Shown: positions 35,400 to 44,993, counted from the stretch's first letter. The stretch is 64,000 bases of DNA from Sphaerimonospora sp050942215 (GCF_050942215.1 NZ_CP192056.1:310001-374000); one strand, 5' to 3'. Notes: generated by a model from the sequence alone, not told the origin. A program made the numbers and translations.

Positions 35400-36323
35400 T
35401 CAGGCGTCGATCATGTGCGTGTGCCGCTTCGTCCGGATGTCGGCGAGCGCACGGGTGAAGTCGCGTGACGACAGCCAGAGCTTGTACATGATGGCGGCCT
35501 CGAAGGCGAGCAGCGGCACCGCAGCGCCGATCGTGATCACGCCGATCATGGCGGGGGAGACGAGACCGAGCAACGGGCCGACGATGAACACCGCCATCTG
35601 GAACTCGATGCCGCTCACCAGGTGCGTACGGACGCGACGCGCGCGAAGCCAGGTCCGGAAGGGGACGTACCACCCGTAGCGCGAGTGGAACTCCTCCTGC
35701 AGATCGACGGCCTCAGCCGTACCCGTCCGGCTCGGTTCCATGTCGAGGTCCGGCTCGGGATCGTCGCGCGGCGGGGACTTCGCCGGAGACCGCGGATCGG
35801 CCGGCGCGACCTCGTCGTACGCCGTCCGGAGTGCGCGGCGCATCTGCCGCCGCACCTTCGTCACCTGGAGCGCGTCGACGTAACGCAGCATGTCGAGGAA
35901 GACGACCCCGATGCCCAGGAGCAGGTAGAGGTCCTGTCCGGTCGCCCGATACTGCCCCCACATCAGGGCGAGCGCGCAGGCGAACACGCGGATCCGGTCG
36001 AAGACGTAGTCGAGCCAGCCGCCCAGGACGGTCCCGGTGCCCTTGAGCCGGGCGATCTTGCCGTCCACGCAGTCGAGGACGAAGCTCAGGTGATAGAGGA
36101 CGGCGCCGGCGATCAGCCACATCGGGTCCGCCGTCAGGAAACAGCCGGCCGATCCCAGGCCGAGGAGGAACGCTCCCCAGGTGATCTGGTTGGGGGTGAT
36201 CGAGGTCCGGTTGGCGACGGCGACCACCAGTCGGCTGGCCAGTGGGTCCACGAGGAAGACCGTCCACCAGGCGTCCCGCGCCTTGTAGGTCCGCGACCGA
36301 ACATCTTCCAAGGTGAACTTCAT
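35400..36323 (-). CDS. CDP-alcohol phosphatidyltransferase family protein
   Basis: 307 residues with about six membrane helices. The catalytic motif is intact: D-G-x2-A-R-x8-G-x3-D-x3-D, seen as DGKIARLKGTG..GGWLDYVFD. These enzymes join a CDP-linked lipid or sugar alcohol to an alcohol acceptor in the membrane, making phospholipids such as phosphatidylinositol phosphate. A charged cytoplasmic insert (residues 175-205) is unusual. A small acidic-protein gene precedes it. Confidence 0.9.
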   Translation of the reverse strand: MKFTLEDVRSRTYKARDAWWTVFLVDPLASRLVVAVANRTSITPNQITWGAFLLGLGSAGCFLTADPMWLIAGAVLYHLSFVLDCVDGKIARLKGTGTVLGGWLDYVFDRIRVFACALALMWGQYRATGQDLYLLLGIGVVFLDMLRYVDALQVTKVRRQMRRALRTAYDEVAPADPRSPAKSPPRDDPEPDLDMEPSRTGTAEAVDLQEEFHSRYGWYVPFRTWLRARRVRTHLVSGIEFQMAVFIVGPLLGLVSPAMIGVITIGAAVPLLAFEAAIMYKLWLSSRDFTRALADIRTKRHTHMIDA

Positions 36324-36418
36324 GCAGACAACCTTCTAAATCAATTCGTGTTTCCAGGCCTACGCGGTGAATGTCCGCATTATGGTGCCTGTCCCATTTA
36401 TGCGCTGATTCCGACGTG

Positions 36419-36565
36419 TCATGTTCCGTCGTCGACGTCGTCCACGCCCTCCCATCCGTTCTCCAGTTCGTCGTCCCGGTTCAGTGCGTGCGAATCGTCT
36501 CCCATGTGTGGGTCGTCGTCGACCCCGAAAAGCGTCGCCAAGTGCTCTAAAAGCGACTTAACCAT
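36419..36565 (-). CDS. small acidic protein
   Basis: 48 residues from the ATG at 36565 with GAGGT nine bases upstream. A short helix (MVKSLLEHLATLFG) is followed by a very acidic tail ending GVDDVDDGT. No Cys and no known family. It lies upstream of the phosphatidyltransferase in the same direction, so they may be cotranscribed. Confidence 0.5.
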   Translation of the reverse strand: MVKSLLEHLATLFGVDDDPHMGDDSHALNRDDELENGWEGVDDVDDGT

Positions 36566-36859
36566 TGGATTTACCTCGTGGCTGACCGGAGCTCGTGGCA
36601 ATGCTCGGTAACCCATGCTTATTGCCCATGCTTATTAACCCATGGAATTCCGTCGTCCGCACCCGATTCTCCGCCCCCGGGGGATCACGGGTGATGGTGT
36701 GGCGATCTTCGCGATCGTGACACCATTCGCTCTTCTGGAATAAGAGATGAAGAGCTTTGACCCGACATTCAGCGTGTACGCCGTGATCAGCGAGGATGTG
36801 CCGCTTATCGTCTTCTCGTCACCCTTTTTCTTCAGCGTCCACGACCTCGGGGAAGTCTG

Positions 36860-37468
36860 ATGCTCGTCTGTACGGCCGCGGCCAGTCTCATCGCCGTCCT
36901 CCTCGCCGGGCCGCCGCCCGCGCCATCCGCGCAGGCCGGTCCGAATCCGGCTCGGGCCGGTGGCCCACAATCGGCCGGCTCCGTGCTTCCTGTCGGCAAC
37001 GGATTCGCGTTCGGCAACAGACCACCGATGGCCAACGGCGTTCCCGCCGGCGGCCCGGGGCGCAGCGAACCCAAGGCACGCCACATCGTGACGATGGGCA
37101 AGGACGGGGTGCGGAAGGAGATCGTCGTCGTCCCGCTGCCGATCGACGCCACCGGGATGCCCGCCGGGCCGGTGCAGATCCCCGACCTCGGCTTCCAGAA
37201 CTTCCAGACGGCCTCGACGGTGCCGCGGCACAAGGGCGGGCACGAGACCGCCCCCCAGTGGCGGGACCGGAACTGGGACAGGGCGTGGGAGCAGCGGCGC
37301 GAGCAGAACGGCGGGCACAGGCCGCAGGCCAAGCGCGACCGTCGCCATCAGGCGGAGAAGAAGCATCACTCGAAGACGAAGCGTCAGGCGAAGGCGGGGC
37401 ATCGCGCCAAGGCGGGGCATCGCTCCAAGGCGCGGCAGCACTCGAAGGCGCGTCGCCGTCACAGGTGA
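36860..37468 (+). CDS. secreted protein with a highly basic repeat tail
   Basis: 202 residues, ATG with GGGGAAG upstream. The signal peptide is short (LVCTAAASLIAVLLAGPPPAPSAQA). The central part includes KARHIVTMGKDGVRKEIVVVPLPI and a PDLGFQNFQ segment. From residue 130 on the sequence is Arg/Lys/His-rich, with AKAGHRAKAGHRSKARQHSKA repeats encoded by an 18-bp DNA repeat. Such tails bind teichoic or nucleic acid polymers (inference). It converges on the P-type ATPase. Confidence 0.7.
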   Translation: MLVCTAAASLIAVLLAGPPPAPSAQAGPNPARAGGPQSAGSVLPVGNGFAFGNRPPMANGVPAGGPGRSEPKARHIVTMGKDGVRKEIVVVPLPIDATGMPAGPVQIPDLGFQNFQTASTVPRHKGGHETAPQWRDRNWDRAWEQRREQNGGHRPQAKRDRRHQAEKKHHSKTKRQAKAGHRAKAGHRSKARQHSKARRRHR

Positions 37469-37506
37469 CGCCTTGAAGCCGCCACAGGCGAGCACGGCGG
37501 CGTACG

Positions 37507-40500
37507 TCAGGCGGAGGCGAGCGGCGCCCCTTCCGCCACCGGGAAGGCCATCACCGGGGCGGCCGGGACGGTAGTGGTCGTGGTCGTACGCGCCGGGGCG
37601 GCGGTGGCCGCCGCCGCCCGGCTGCGCCCCTGTACGGCCGCGCCGATGGCCGTCGCCGCGATGGCGCTGCCGAGGCCGATGGTCCAGCCCACCGGTCCAA
37701 GGGGCCGGCAGCCGAAGAAGGAGCTGACCACGGGCATGGAGACGATCACGCCCAGGACGGCCAGGGACGACAGCGCGGCCACCGTGACGAGCCTGTCCCG
37801 GCCGCCGCCCACGAGCGTCTGCAGGAGTTGCGCCGCCACGAGCGCGACCAGGCCGATCGTGTCGGCCCGCCCCCGCGTGCCGGTCACCCGGCCCGCCAGC
37901 CACGCCGTCGTGGCCGCGCTCGCCGTGACGACGGCGCGCAGATAGATGTCGCGGGTCAGCGACGCCCCCAGGGACGCCTCGGGGCCCTCGGCCAGCAGCC
38001 GCTCCGGATCGGTCGCGGCCGGCGGCCGTACGGCGACCGCCATGGCGGGCGCCATGTCGGTGAGCAGGTTGACCAGCAGGAGCTGGCGGGCGTTCAGCGC
38101 GCTGCGCCCGGCGAGCAGGCTGGACCCGACGGTGAAGAGGATCTCCCCGATGTTGCCGCCGAGGAGGATGCTCAGCGAGTCGCGTACCGAGCCCCACATG
38201 GCCCGGCCCTCGACGATCGCGTCCACGATGGTCTCGATCCGGTCGTCGGTGACCACGAGGTCGGCCGCGCCCCGGGCGGCGGGGGTGGCCTGGGAACCGA
38301 GGGCGATGCCCACCTCGGCCATCCGGATCGCCGGGGCGTCGTTGGCGCCGTCACCGGTCACGGCGACGACCTCCCCGGCCTCACGCAGGCAGTTGACGAT
38401 CCGCGCCTTGTGGGCCGGGGTGGCCCGGGCGAAGACCGCGACGTCGGGCAGCACCTTGGTCAGCGTCTCGTCGTCGATCGCGTCCAGCTCCGGCCCCGTC
38501 ATGATCCGCCTGCCGTTGAGCGTGTCGAGCTCTACGGCGATGGCCTCGGCGGTGCTCGGGTGGTCGCCGGTGACCATGATGATCCGGACTCCGGCCCGGA
38601 CCAGCCGTCCGACGCTCTGCGCCGCTGTCACACGCACCGGGTCGGCCAGACCGAGGAAACCCAGGAAGCACAGGTCGTCGATGCGGGACTCGTCCAGGTC
38701 GCGCCGGTCGGAAGCGGCGCGCTGCGCGACGGCCAGCACCCGGTAGCCCTGCCGGGCCAGCCGGTCCACCTCCCGCTCCAGCTCCTGCCGGATGTTCTCG
38801 TCGCAGGGGACCTCCACCGAGTCCCGCAGCACCTTCGTGCAGTGGGTGAGCACGATCTCGGGGGCGCCCTTCACGCTCAGCAGGTGCCCCTGCTCGGTAC
38901 GGCCCAGCACGGCGTGGTAGCTCCGGCCGGGCTCGAACGGCATCTCCGCGACCCGCTCCCAGGTCGTCAGCCCCTCGGCCGGGGTGACGCCCAGCCGCCG
39001 CGCCCCGCGGAGTACGGCACGGTCGGTCGGGTGGGCGATCACCCGGTCGGTGTCCGGCCCGGACTCCCGGCCCCGTGATTCGGACCGGGGGCTCGCCCGG
39101 ACGGCGGCGGCGAGGACGCGCCGCAGCCGCTCGTCCGGCGTGTCGACCGGCTGGCCGATCCATCCGTCCGACAGGTACTGCAGGCTGATGCGCCCCTCGG
39201 TGAGCGTCCCGGTCTTGTCGAAGCACAGCACGTTGACCCGGCCGAGCGCCTCGATCGTGGACGGGTTGCGCACGAGCGCCGCCCGCTTCGAGAGCCGCCG
39301 TGCCGCCGCCAGCTCCGCGACCGTGGCGATGAACGGAAGCCCCTCTGGCACGGCGGCGACCATGAGGCTGACGGCGGGCGTCAGCGCGGCGGCCGGGGGT
39401 CTGCCGCGGAGCAGATCGACGGCCAGGAGCAGGGCCCCCGCCCCGATCGACAGCGGCAGGATCCGCCGGCTCAGCGCACGCAGCCGCAGCTCCACTCCGG
39501 TGGGCGGACTCGGCTCCCGGGCGAGCCGCGCGCTGCGCCCGGCCTCGGTCATGTCACCGGTCGCGACGATCACCGCTCGTCCGCTGCCGGCCGCGACCGT
39601 CGTGCCCTGATAGACCATGGAGTGGCGGTCGGCGACGGCGGCCGCGACGGTCGGCGCCGCCGTCTTCGTGACGAGCTGCGACTCCCCGGTCAGCGTCGAC
39701 TCGTCGACCTCCAGGCCCACCGCCCTGATGACGCGTGCGTCGGCGGGTACGGCGTCGCCGGCGCGCAGCTCGATCACGTCGCCGGGGGCGAGGTCCTCGG
39801 TGCCGGCCTCGACCGTGCCCTCCGGCCGGCGTAGCCGTACGTGAATCGCGCTGGCCTCGGTGAGGTTGTGCAGCGCACGGTCGGCCTTGAACCGCTGCAC
39901 GCCGCCGAAGAACGCGTCGATCACCATCACGCTGCTGATCATCACCGCGTCCAGGGCCGAGCCGACGAGCGCGGAGATGCCGGCCCCGGCGGCCAGGGCG
40001 GGGGTGAGCGGGTTGGCCAGCTCCTCGATCGTGGCCCTGGCCAGCGAGTGCGGCCTCTCGGCCTCCTCGTCCGGCCGCGCCTCGGCCCGGCGATGTACGG
40101 CTTCCGCCTCGTCGAGCCCGTCCGGCGAGGACCCGAGCCGGGACAGGACCTCCTTCGTGGACATCGCGTGCCAGGGCGTGGCGTCCACGGGCACCGGCGC
40201 GGGCAGCCGTCCCGCCGCCCGTCCCGACCACTCGCCCAGCACGATGGCGGCCGCGGAGATGACGCCGTTGATCAGGGTCGCCCGGCTCAGCGACTTCGCC
40301 TCCGGGCCGACGAACGCGAACAGGCCGCCGACGATCGCGCCGGCGATGCCGAGCCGTACGCCGCGCCTGCTGGTGCTCACCGCGCGGGGCAGACAGCTCA
40401 GGAACAGGTGCACTCCGTGTGATTCCCCGGCGACGTCCGCGTCCCACGGCACGAGGCCCTTGGCGTCGGTGACACCGACGCCGATGTCGGCCTGGGCGAG

Positions 40501-42021
40501 CGCGTGAGAGGCCCTTCTGGACACCACGGCGACGCAGTGGCCGGCCGCCTGCAGGTCGTACACATGCCGGGCCAGGTCGTCGCCGCCGGGCAGCGTCCGC
40601 CCGATCGCCAGCCGCTGCGCGAGCCCCGCGTCGCCGCCGGCGAGCAGCACGGTGCCCGCGGTCTTGGCTGCCGCGACGATGGCCACGGCGAGTGGGTCGA
40701 TCTCCCTGGCCAGGCCCACGACGGCGATCGGCGTGTCGTTCCTGCGCACCTCGACGACGCGCAGCTCGCGTTCGCGCCACGTCGGCGCGGCGCCGGCGAG
40801 CCGGTCGGCCGTCTCACCGGAGTCGGAGTCATGCGCATCGGTGACGAGCTCGCCGAGATCGGCCAGCGGCCGTACCGACCAGCCCTCGCCGCTCGTCCAG
40901 GAGGCGGACGGATCGGAGAAATCGATCAGCGTGTAGAGGTGGGCGTACAGCTCGTCGGTGTCCACCCCGTCGACTAGGGGCTCGACCCGGTCGATCGTCC
41001 ATGCGCCCGTGGTCAGCGCGTCCGCGTCGAGGATCACCGTGTCGACGCGGTCCATCTTGCGCAGTGCCTCGGCGTCGAGGACGACCGTGTCGCGTCCGCC
41101 GAGCGCACGGCCGATGGCCCCGGAGAACGCGTCCCTGCTCAGATCGGCCACCTTGGGGGTGGTGGAGATCAGTACGGCCAGGGCGCGCCGACCGCCCCGG
41201 GTGGCGATCCGGGTGACGCCGTAGGCCGCGACCGCCGCGGGGCTGAGCACGTCCGCGTACCGCTCGATCGGCCCGTGCGGCAGGGGGCGGGGCCTCGGCC
41301 GGGTGACCGGCCTGATGTGCCGGTACGCCCCTGGCGTACGGGCCAGCCGCTCCTCGAGCAGCTCCCAGGCGCACCGTCCGGCTTTGGCCTCCACATAACG
41401 GGCGAGCGAGGCCAGGGACTGCACGACCAGGCCGACGGGCCGCAGCGTGAGCGTCTGGGTGATCAGGCCGACGGTGGTGAACAGGGCGTCCGTGGGGCCC
41501 CGCCCCAGACGGCGATCGAGATCCTCGCGGATCGCCGGGGTGACGTTCACCAGTTGGACCAGGGCGGGCACGGCGGCGGGGAGCCGCGGCAGCCGTACGG
41601 CACGGGCCGCGAAGATCAGCCCGAGCGCGGTCACACCGGAGGCGAACCGGATCGTCGCGCGGGCGTGCTCCTCGACCAGGCGGACCCGTGACTCGTGCGC
41701 GTGCTCCTCCTGCGCGTCGAGCTCCGCGGTGATCTCCAGCAGCCGGTCCCGGTCGACGGCGTCGGGGTCGCACGCCACGAAGACGCAGCCGAGGCGGCCG
41801 TTGACCTCGGCGTGTTCGACGCCCGGCAGTCCGCCGAGGCGGTCCTCGAGCCGCTCGGCGGCGCCTTCCGTGCCGGGCCCGCCGATCCCGTTCAGGTCGA
41901 TGCGCAGACCACCCGGGCAGACGACCAGGTCTCGGGGGCAGGGGAAGACGTCTCTGAGGGGCGCGGGCAGGACGCCGCGCAGCAGCGTGGCCGACGTCGT
42001 GAGCACCTGGGTCAGGATCAT
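37507..42021 (-). CDS. large P-type cation-transporting ATPase (CtpI/CtpH-like)
   Basis: 1504 residues, much longer than usual. The C-terminal 850 residues are a full pump: TGES loop, PEGLP in the core helix, phosphorylated Asp935 in DKTGTLTEG, MVTGDHPSTAEAIA and VTGDGANDAPAIRMAE hinge, then C-terminal helices. The N-terminal 600 residues contain an HMA-like start (about 30-95), membrane helices and a second half-eroded copy of the P and N domains (ADIGVGVTDAKGL with no DKTGT). This two-part build is known in mycobacterial CtpI-type proteins. The ion is unknown. The ATG is at 42021. Confidence 0.9.
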   Translation of the reverse strand: MILTQVLTTSATLLRGVLPAPLRDVFPCPRDLVVCPGGLRIDLNGIGGPGTEGAAERLEDRLGGLPGVEHAEVNGRLGCVFVACDPDAVDRDRLLEITAELDAQEEHAHESRVRLVEEHARATIRFASGVTALGLIFAARAVRLPRLPAAVPALVQLVNVTPAIREDLDRRLGRGPTDALFTTVGLITQTLTLRPVGLVVQSLASLARYVEAKAGRCAWELLEERLARTPGAYRHIRPVTRPRPRPLPHGPIERYADVLSPAAVAAYGVTRIATRGGRRALAVLISTTPKVADLSRDAFSGAIGRALGGRDTVVLDAEALRKMDRVDTVILDADALTTGAWTIDRVEPLVDGVDTDELYAHLYTLIDFSDPSASWTSGEGWSVRPLADLGELVTDAHDSDSGETADRLAGAAPTWRERELRVVEVRRNDTPIAVVGLAREIDPLAVAIVAAAKTAGTVLLAGGDAGLAQRLAIGRTLPGGDDLARHVYDLQAAGHCVAVVSRRASHALAQADIGVGVTDAKGLVPWDADVAGESHGVHLFLSCLPRAVSTSRRGVRLGIAGAIVGGLFAFVGPEAKSLSRATLINGVISAAAIVLGEWSGRAAGRLPAPVPVDATPWHAMSTKEVLSRLGSSPDGLDEAEAVHRRAEARPDEEAERPHSLARATIEELANPLTPALAAGAGISALVGSALDAVMISSVMVIDAFFGGVQRFKADRALHNLTEASAIHVRLRRPEGTVEAGTEDLAPGDVIELRAGDAVPADARVIRAVGLEVDESTLTGESQLVTKTAAPTVAAAVADRHSMVYQGTTVAAGSGRAVIVATGDMTEAGRSARLAREPSPPTGVELRLRALSRRILPLSIGAGALLLAVDLLRGRPPAAALTPAVSLMVAAVPEGLPFIATVAELAAARRLSKRAALVRNPSTIEALGRVNVLCFDKTGTLTEGRISLQYLSDGWIGQPVDTPDERLRRVLAAAVRASPRSESRGRESGPDTDRVIAHPTDRAVLRGARRLGVTPAEGLTTWERVAEMPFEPGRSYHAVLGRTEQGHLLSVKGAPEIVLTHCTKVLRDSVEVPCDENIRQELEREVDRLARQGYRVLAVAQRAASDRRDLDESRIDDLCFLGFLGLADPVRVTAAQSVGRLVRAGVRIIMVTGDHPSTAEAIAVELDTLNGRRIMTGPELDAIDDETLTKVLPDVAVFARATPAHKARIVNCLREAGEVVAVTGDGANDAPAIRMAEVGIALGSQATPAARGAADLVVTDDRIETIVDAIVEGRAMWGSVRDSLSILLGGNIGEILFTVGSSLLAGRSALNARQLLLVNLLTDMAPAMAVAVRPPAATDPERLLAEGPEASLGASLTRDIYLRAVVTASAATTAWLAGRVTGTRGRADTIGLVALVAAQLLQTLVGGGRDRLVTVAALSSLAVLGVIVSMPVVSSFFGCRPLGPVGWTIGLGSAIAATAIGAAVQGRSRAAAATAAPARTTTTTTVPAAPVMAFPVAEGAPLASA

Positions 42022-42444
42022 CGTTTCGCTCTCCAGTAGAGGTAGCCCGGACAGAAGGACCAGTGGGAACGCCGACAGGGGAAAGCGCCGCCGCTACGCG
42101 GTGATCGACGTTTCCGCGGCGGTGTCATCCCGGGTTCCGTCCGGTTGGAGAGCACGGACGACCTTCGCGGCCGGTCGTCCGATCACTCGGATGCATGCCA
42201 TGTCCCCTCCTCGTGCGAGTCGGGGGGGTTGCCTGAGCTATGTCGTGTCCGGCGGATCACGCCCTGCTCGGCACGGGCGGCATTCGCCGGACACTCCCTG
42301 GTGATCGACTCTCTGGTCACGCCGGAGATGACCCAACTCCGGCGTGTCGTTCATGTGGTGTTATAGCCGTTCCTGGCGCTATGGCCGTTCCTGATACTTT
42401 CCGGCATCCACCAGGCGGAAACCCCCACCCCCACCCTCCCCCTC
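42022..42444. other. intergenic region upstream of the P-type ATPase
   Basis: No gene is supported. It presumably contains the ATPase promoter. The mirrored repeat array begins at 42445. Confidence 0.5.
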
Positions 42445-42679
42445 GTGATCTTGTAGTTGCTCGCAGAGAGGCCGCCTGACCTGGGGGTTTGATTGCCGTG
42501 ATCTTGCAGATAATCGCATCGATGTCCCCTGAGCAGGGCAAATACTCTTCGTGATCTTGCATTGCAAGATCACGAACGGTTGGGTCGCAGGTCATACCCA
42601 AGGTGAGCGAGTTTCTGCAAGATCACGGTAGGTGTTCTTCCCCGTCATGGCGCGCGTGTGCAAGCAACTACAAGATCAC
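42445..42679. repeat. dispersed 53-bp repeat family, site 2 (mirror array)
   Basis: Right-pointing units start at 42445, 42498 and 42551; left-pointing units end at 42573, 42626 and 42679. All spacings are 53 bp. The centre is GTGATCTTGC-ATT-GCAAGATCAC. In units 1, 2, 4 and 5 the second box (TGACCTG, TGAGCAG, TGACCTG, TGACGGG) starts 32 bases after the unit start. Spacers between boxes are not conserved. Confidence 0.9.
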
Positions 42680-42702
42680 GGGGGAGGTTAAGGGGGAGAG
42701 GG

Positions 42703-43566
42703 TCAGGGGTTGCGGGCGACGCCGCCGACGAAGGTGTGGTACGTGATGCCTCGCTCGACGGGTTCGTCCGGCTCGGGCCGCCACTCGGCCAGCGGCACCA
42801 GGCCGGGGTCGAGCAGCTTCCAGTCCCCGAAATAGGCCATGATCTCGTCATGGCTGCGCCACCGGCCGGTGCCGAGGTTCTGATTGAACAGCTTCTCCGC
42901 CTGGTGGGCCTGTGCCGACACCTCGGGACGGGTGGGACCGGGGTTGTGGAAGTGCGAGATCACCAGGTGGCTCCCGCTGGGTAGCAGGGCACGCAGCCGC
43001 GCGGCGATCCCGCCCGGGTCCTCCTCGTCGTTCAGGTGGTGCAGAATGCCCAGGAGCAGCAGCCCGACAGGCTGGTCGAAGTCGATGAGCCGCCGGGTCT
43101 CGGGGCGGCTCAGGAGATCTTCCGGCTGGCGGATGTCGCCCTGGATGACCGTCGTGGAGTCGTCCTTGGCGAGCAGCGCCCTGCCGTGGACGAGCACGAT
43201 GGGGTCGATGTCCGCGTAGACGACCTTCGAGCCGGGGGCGACGGCCTGGGCGACCTCGTGCACGTTGCCCTGGGTGGGCAGCCCGGAGCCGATGTCGAGG
43301 AACTGCCGGATGCCGACCTCGCCGGCCAGGTGCCGTACGGCCCGCCTGAGGAACCCGCGGTTGGCCCGGGCCGCGGCCGGAGCGTCGGGTGCGATCTTGA
43401 GGGCCATCTCCGCCACGTGGCGGTCGACCGCGAAGTTGTCCTTGCCCCCGAGCATGAAGTCGTAGACGCGGGAGATGCTCGGTGTGGTGCTGTCGACGCC
43501 GGGAACGGGGCGGTCCTGTCCGCCCTCGGAGCCGGTCCGGTCTGTCGCGCTTTCATCGTCGGCCAT
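42703..43566 (-). CDS. DUF574-type S-adenosylmethionine methyltransferase
   Basis: 287 residues, ATG with GAGGGA upstream. The N-terminus has ISRVYDFMLGGKDNFAVDR, the signature of the actinomycete DUF574/Methyltransf_19 family. FLDIGSGLPTQGNVHEVAQ is the SAM-binding loop and VVYADIDPIVL the following acidic residue. The acceptor is unknown; the family is expanded in sporulating actinomycetes. It ends 24 bp from the mirrored repeat array. Confidence 0.92.
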   Translation of the reverse strand: MADDESATDRTGSEGGQDRPVPGVDSTTPSISRVYDFMLGGKDNFAVDRHVAEMALKIAPDAPAAARANRGFLRRAVRHLAGEVGIRQFLDIGSGLPTQGNVHEVAQAVAPGSKVVYADIDPIVLVHGRALLAKDDSTTVIQGDIRQPEDLLSRPETRRLIDFDQPVGLLLLGILHHLNDEEDPGGIAARLRALLPSGSHLVISHFHNPGPTRPEVSAQAHQAEKLFNQNLGTGRWRSHDEIMAYFGDWKLLDPGLVPLAEWRPEPDEPVERGITYHTFVGGVARNP

Positions 43567-43823
43567 GGTCGTCCCTCATCTCGCCTCGCCGGGTCGCCGG
43601 AGATCATGATAAGTCGGTAACTGTCGGTCTAACGGGCGAATTCGACGAACATCATGACTGGCGCGGTAAACGGAATTCAGAACCCGCCGACCGTCCGTTC
43701 AGGCGTCCGGCCATCCTTTCCGGCGTTCGAATGGCGTTCGGGTGGCGTTCGGAAGGCGTTCCGTCAGGGGTGCGGTCAGGGACACGAGGACATGTCCTGC
43801 CAGGGGTACGACGAGGTGTTTCG
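43567..43823. other. intergenic region with short direct repeats
   Basis: GGCGTTCG and GTCAGGGGTG recur several times between 43730 and 43830, and AGGACATGTCCT (43787-43798) is a perfect palindrome. No gene. It could terminate the ROK gene. Confidence 0.45.
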
Positions 43824-44993
43824 TCAGGGGTGCAGCGCGGCGGCGGGGTCGGCTATCACCTGCCGGATCACCTGACCGGCGGCGCCCAGGGCGGCGGCCT
43901 CCGTGCCGAGCCGGGACACGACGACGGGTGGTACGGCCCCGCGCATCTGACCGAGGTGGGCGGCGAGTGTCCCGGTGACCGTGTCGGCGAGCCACGGAAA
44001 GAGCCGCGCGAAGATCCCGCCGAGGACGATCGTGTCCGGGTCGACGAGGTTGACCGCCGAGGACAGGGCGACGCCGAGCGCCCAGCCCGCACGCTCGCAG
44101 GCCGTCATGGCGCGGGAGTCCGTGGCCTCCAGCAGGGAGATCAGTTCCGCGAGGTCCGCGACGGCCGCGGCCGTGAGCAGGGCGTCCTGTCCGGCGTACC
44201 GTTCGAGGCACCCTCTCGCGCCGCAGCGGCAGAGCGGGCCGTCGGGGGAGACGGCGACGTGGCCGAGCTCACCGGCGAAGCCGCGTGCGCCCCGGAACAG
44301 CCGGCCCTGCACCACCAGGCCGGCCCCGATGCCGATCTCGCCTGAGACGTACAGGAAGTCCGGCGGGCCGGCCCCGAACCACAGCTCGCCGAGCGCGGCC
44401 AGGTTGGCCTCGTTCTCCACCCGGACCGGAATCGGCAGCCGCAGCAGCTCCGCCACCGGCACCTCGCGCCAGCCGAGGTTCGGCGCGTTGTGGACGAAAC
44501 CGGTGGACAGATCCACAGGTCCGGGCACCGCCAGGACGCCGCCGACCACGTGGAGTCCTGTATCCACAGCCTCATCCACAGCCTTGGCCGCCAAATCGCC
44601 TAGTCTCGCGATCACGTCCACAGGCTGGGCGGCGCGGTTGTCCACAGCCTGTGTACGGCGCAGCCGTACCGAACGGGCGAGATCGACGACGCGCACCGAG
44701 AGATAGTCGACGTTGATCTCGAGACCGATGGCGGCGACCCGGTCGCCGCTGATCCGCACCTCCATGCCCGGCCTGCCGCGTTCGCCGTCCCGAACGGTCC
44801 CCGCCTCGACCACGAGCCCGGCCTCGATCAGGTCGGCCACGAGCTTGGACACCGTCGTCTTGGTCAGCCCGGTGATATCGGCGAGCGCCGCGCGCGTGAG
44901 CGAGCCTCTCGCCTCGACCTCGCCGAGGACGAGCGCGAGATTGCGCGCACGCATCGCGTCATGCCGTACGGCCCGCCCTGTGGCCTGCGTCAT
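43824..44993 (-). CDS. xylR: ROK-family transcriptional repressor, probably of the xylose genes
   Basis: 389 residues. An N-terminal winged helix (GSLTRAALADITGLTKTTVSKLVADLIEAGLV) precedes a ROK sugar-kinase fold, which has the zinc motif CRCGARGCLERYAG and GEIGIGAGLVVQG. ROK proteins of this type bind the operator until the sugar is present. It is divergent from xylA, with an operator-like dyad between them. Five TCCACAG cores inside it are described under findings. The symbol rests on neighbourhood. Confidence 0.88.
   Translation of the reverse strand: MTQATGRAVRHDAMRARNLALVLGEVEARGSLTRAALADITGLTKTTVSKLVADLIEAGLVVEAGTVRDGERGRPGMEVRISGDRVAAIGLEINVDYLSVRVVDLARSVRLRRTQAVDNRAAQPVDVIARLGDLAAKAVDEAVDTGLHVVGGVLAVPGPVDLSTGFVHNAPNLGWREVPVAELLRLPIPVRVENEANLAALGELWFGAGPPDFLYVSGEIGIGAGLVVQGRLFRGARGFAGELGHVAVSPDGPLCRCGARGCLERYAGQDALLTAAAVADLAELISLLEATDSRAMTACERAGWALGVALSSAVNLVDPDTIVLGGIFARLFPWLADTVTGTLAAHLGQMRGAVPPVVVSRLGTEAAALGAAGQVIRQVIADPAAALHP

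Noticed and set aside
36635..38197. Long minus-strand frame of 520 codons over the P-type ATPase 3' end
   Set aside because: Arg/Gly/Pro-rich shadow of the real gene in another frame, with no domain and no ribosome site.
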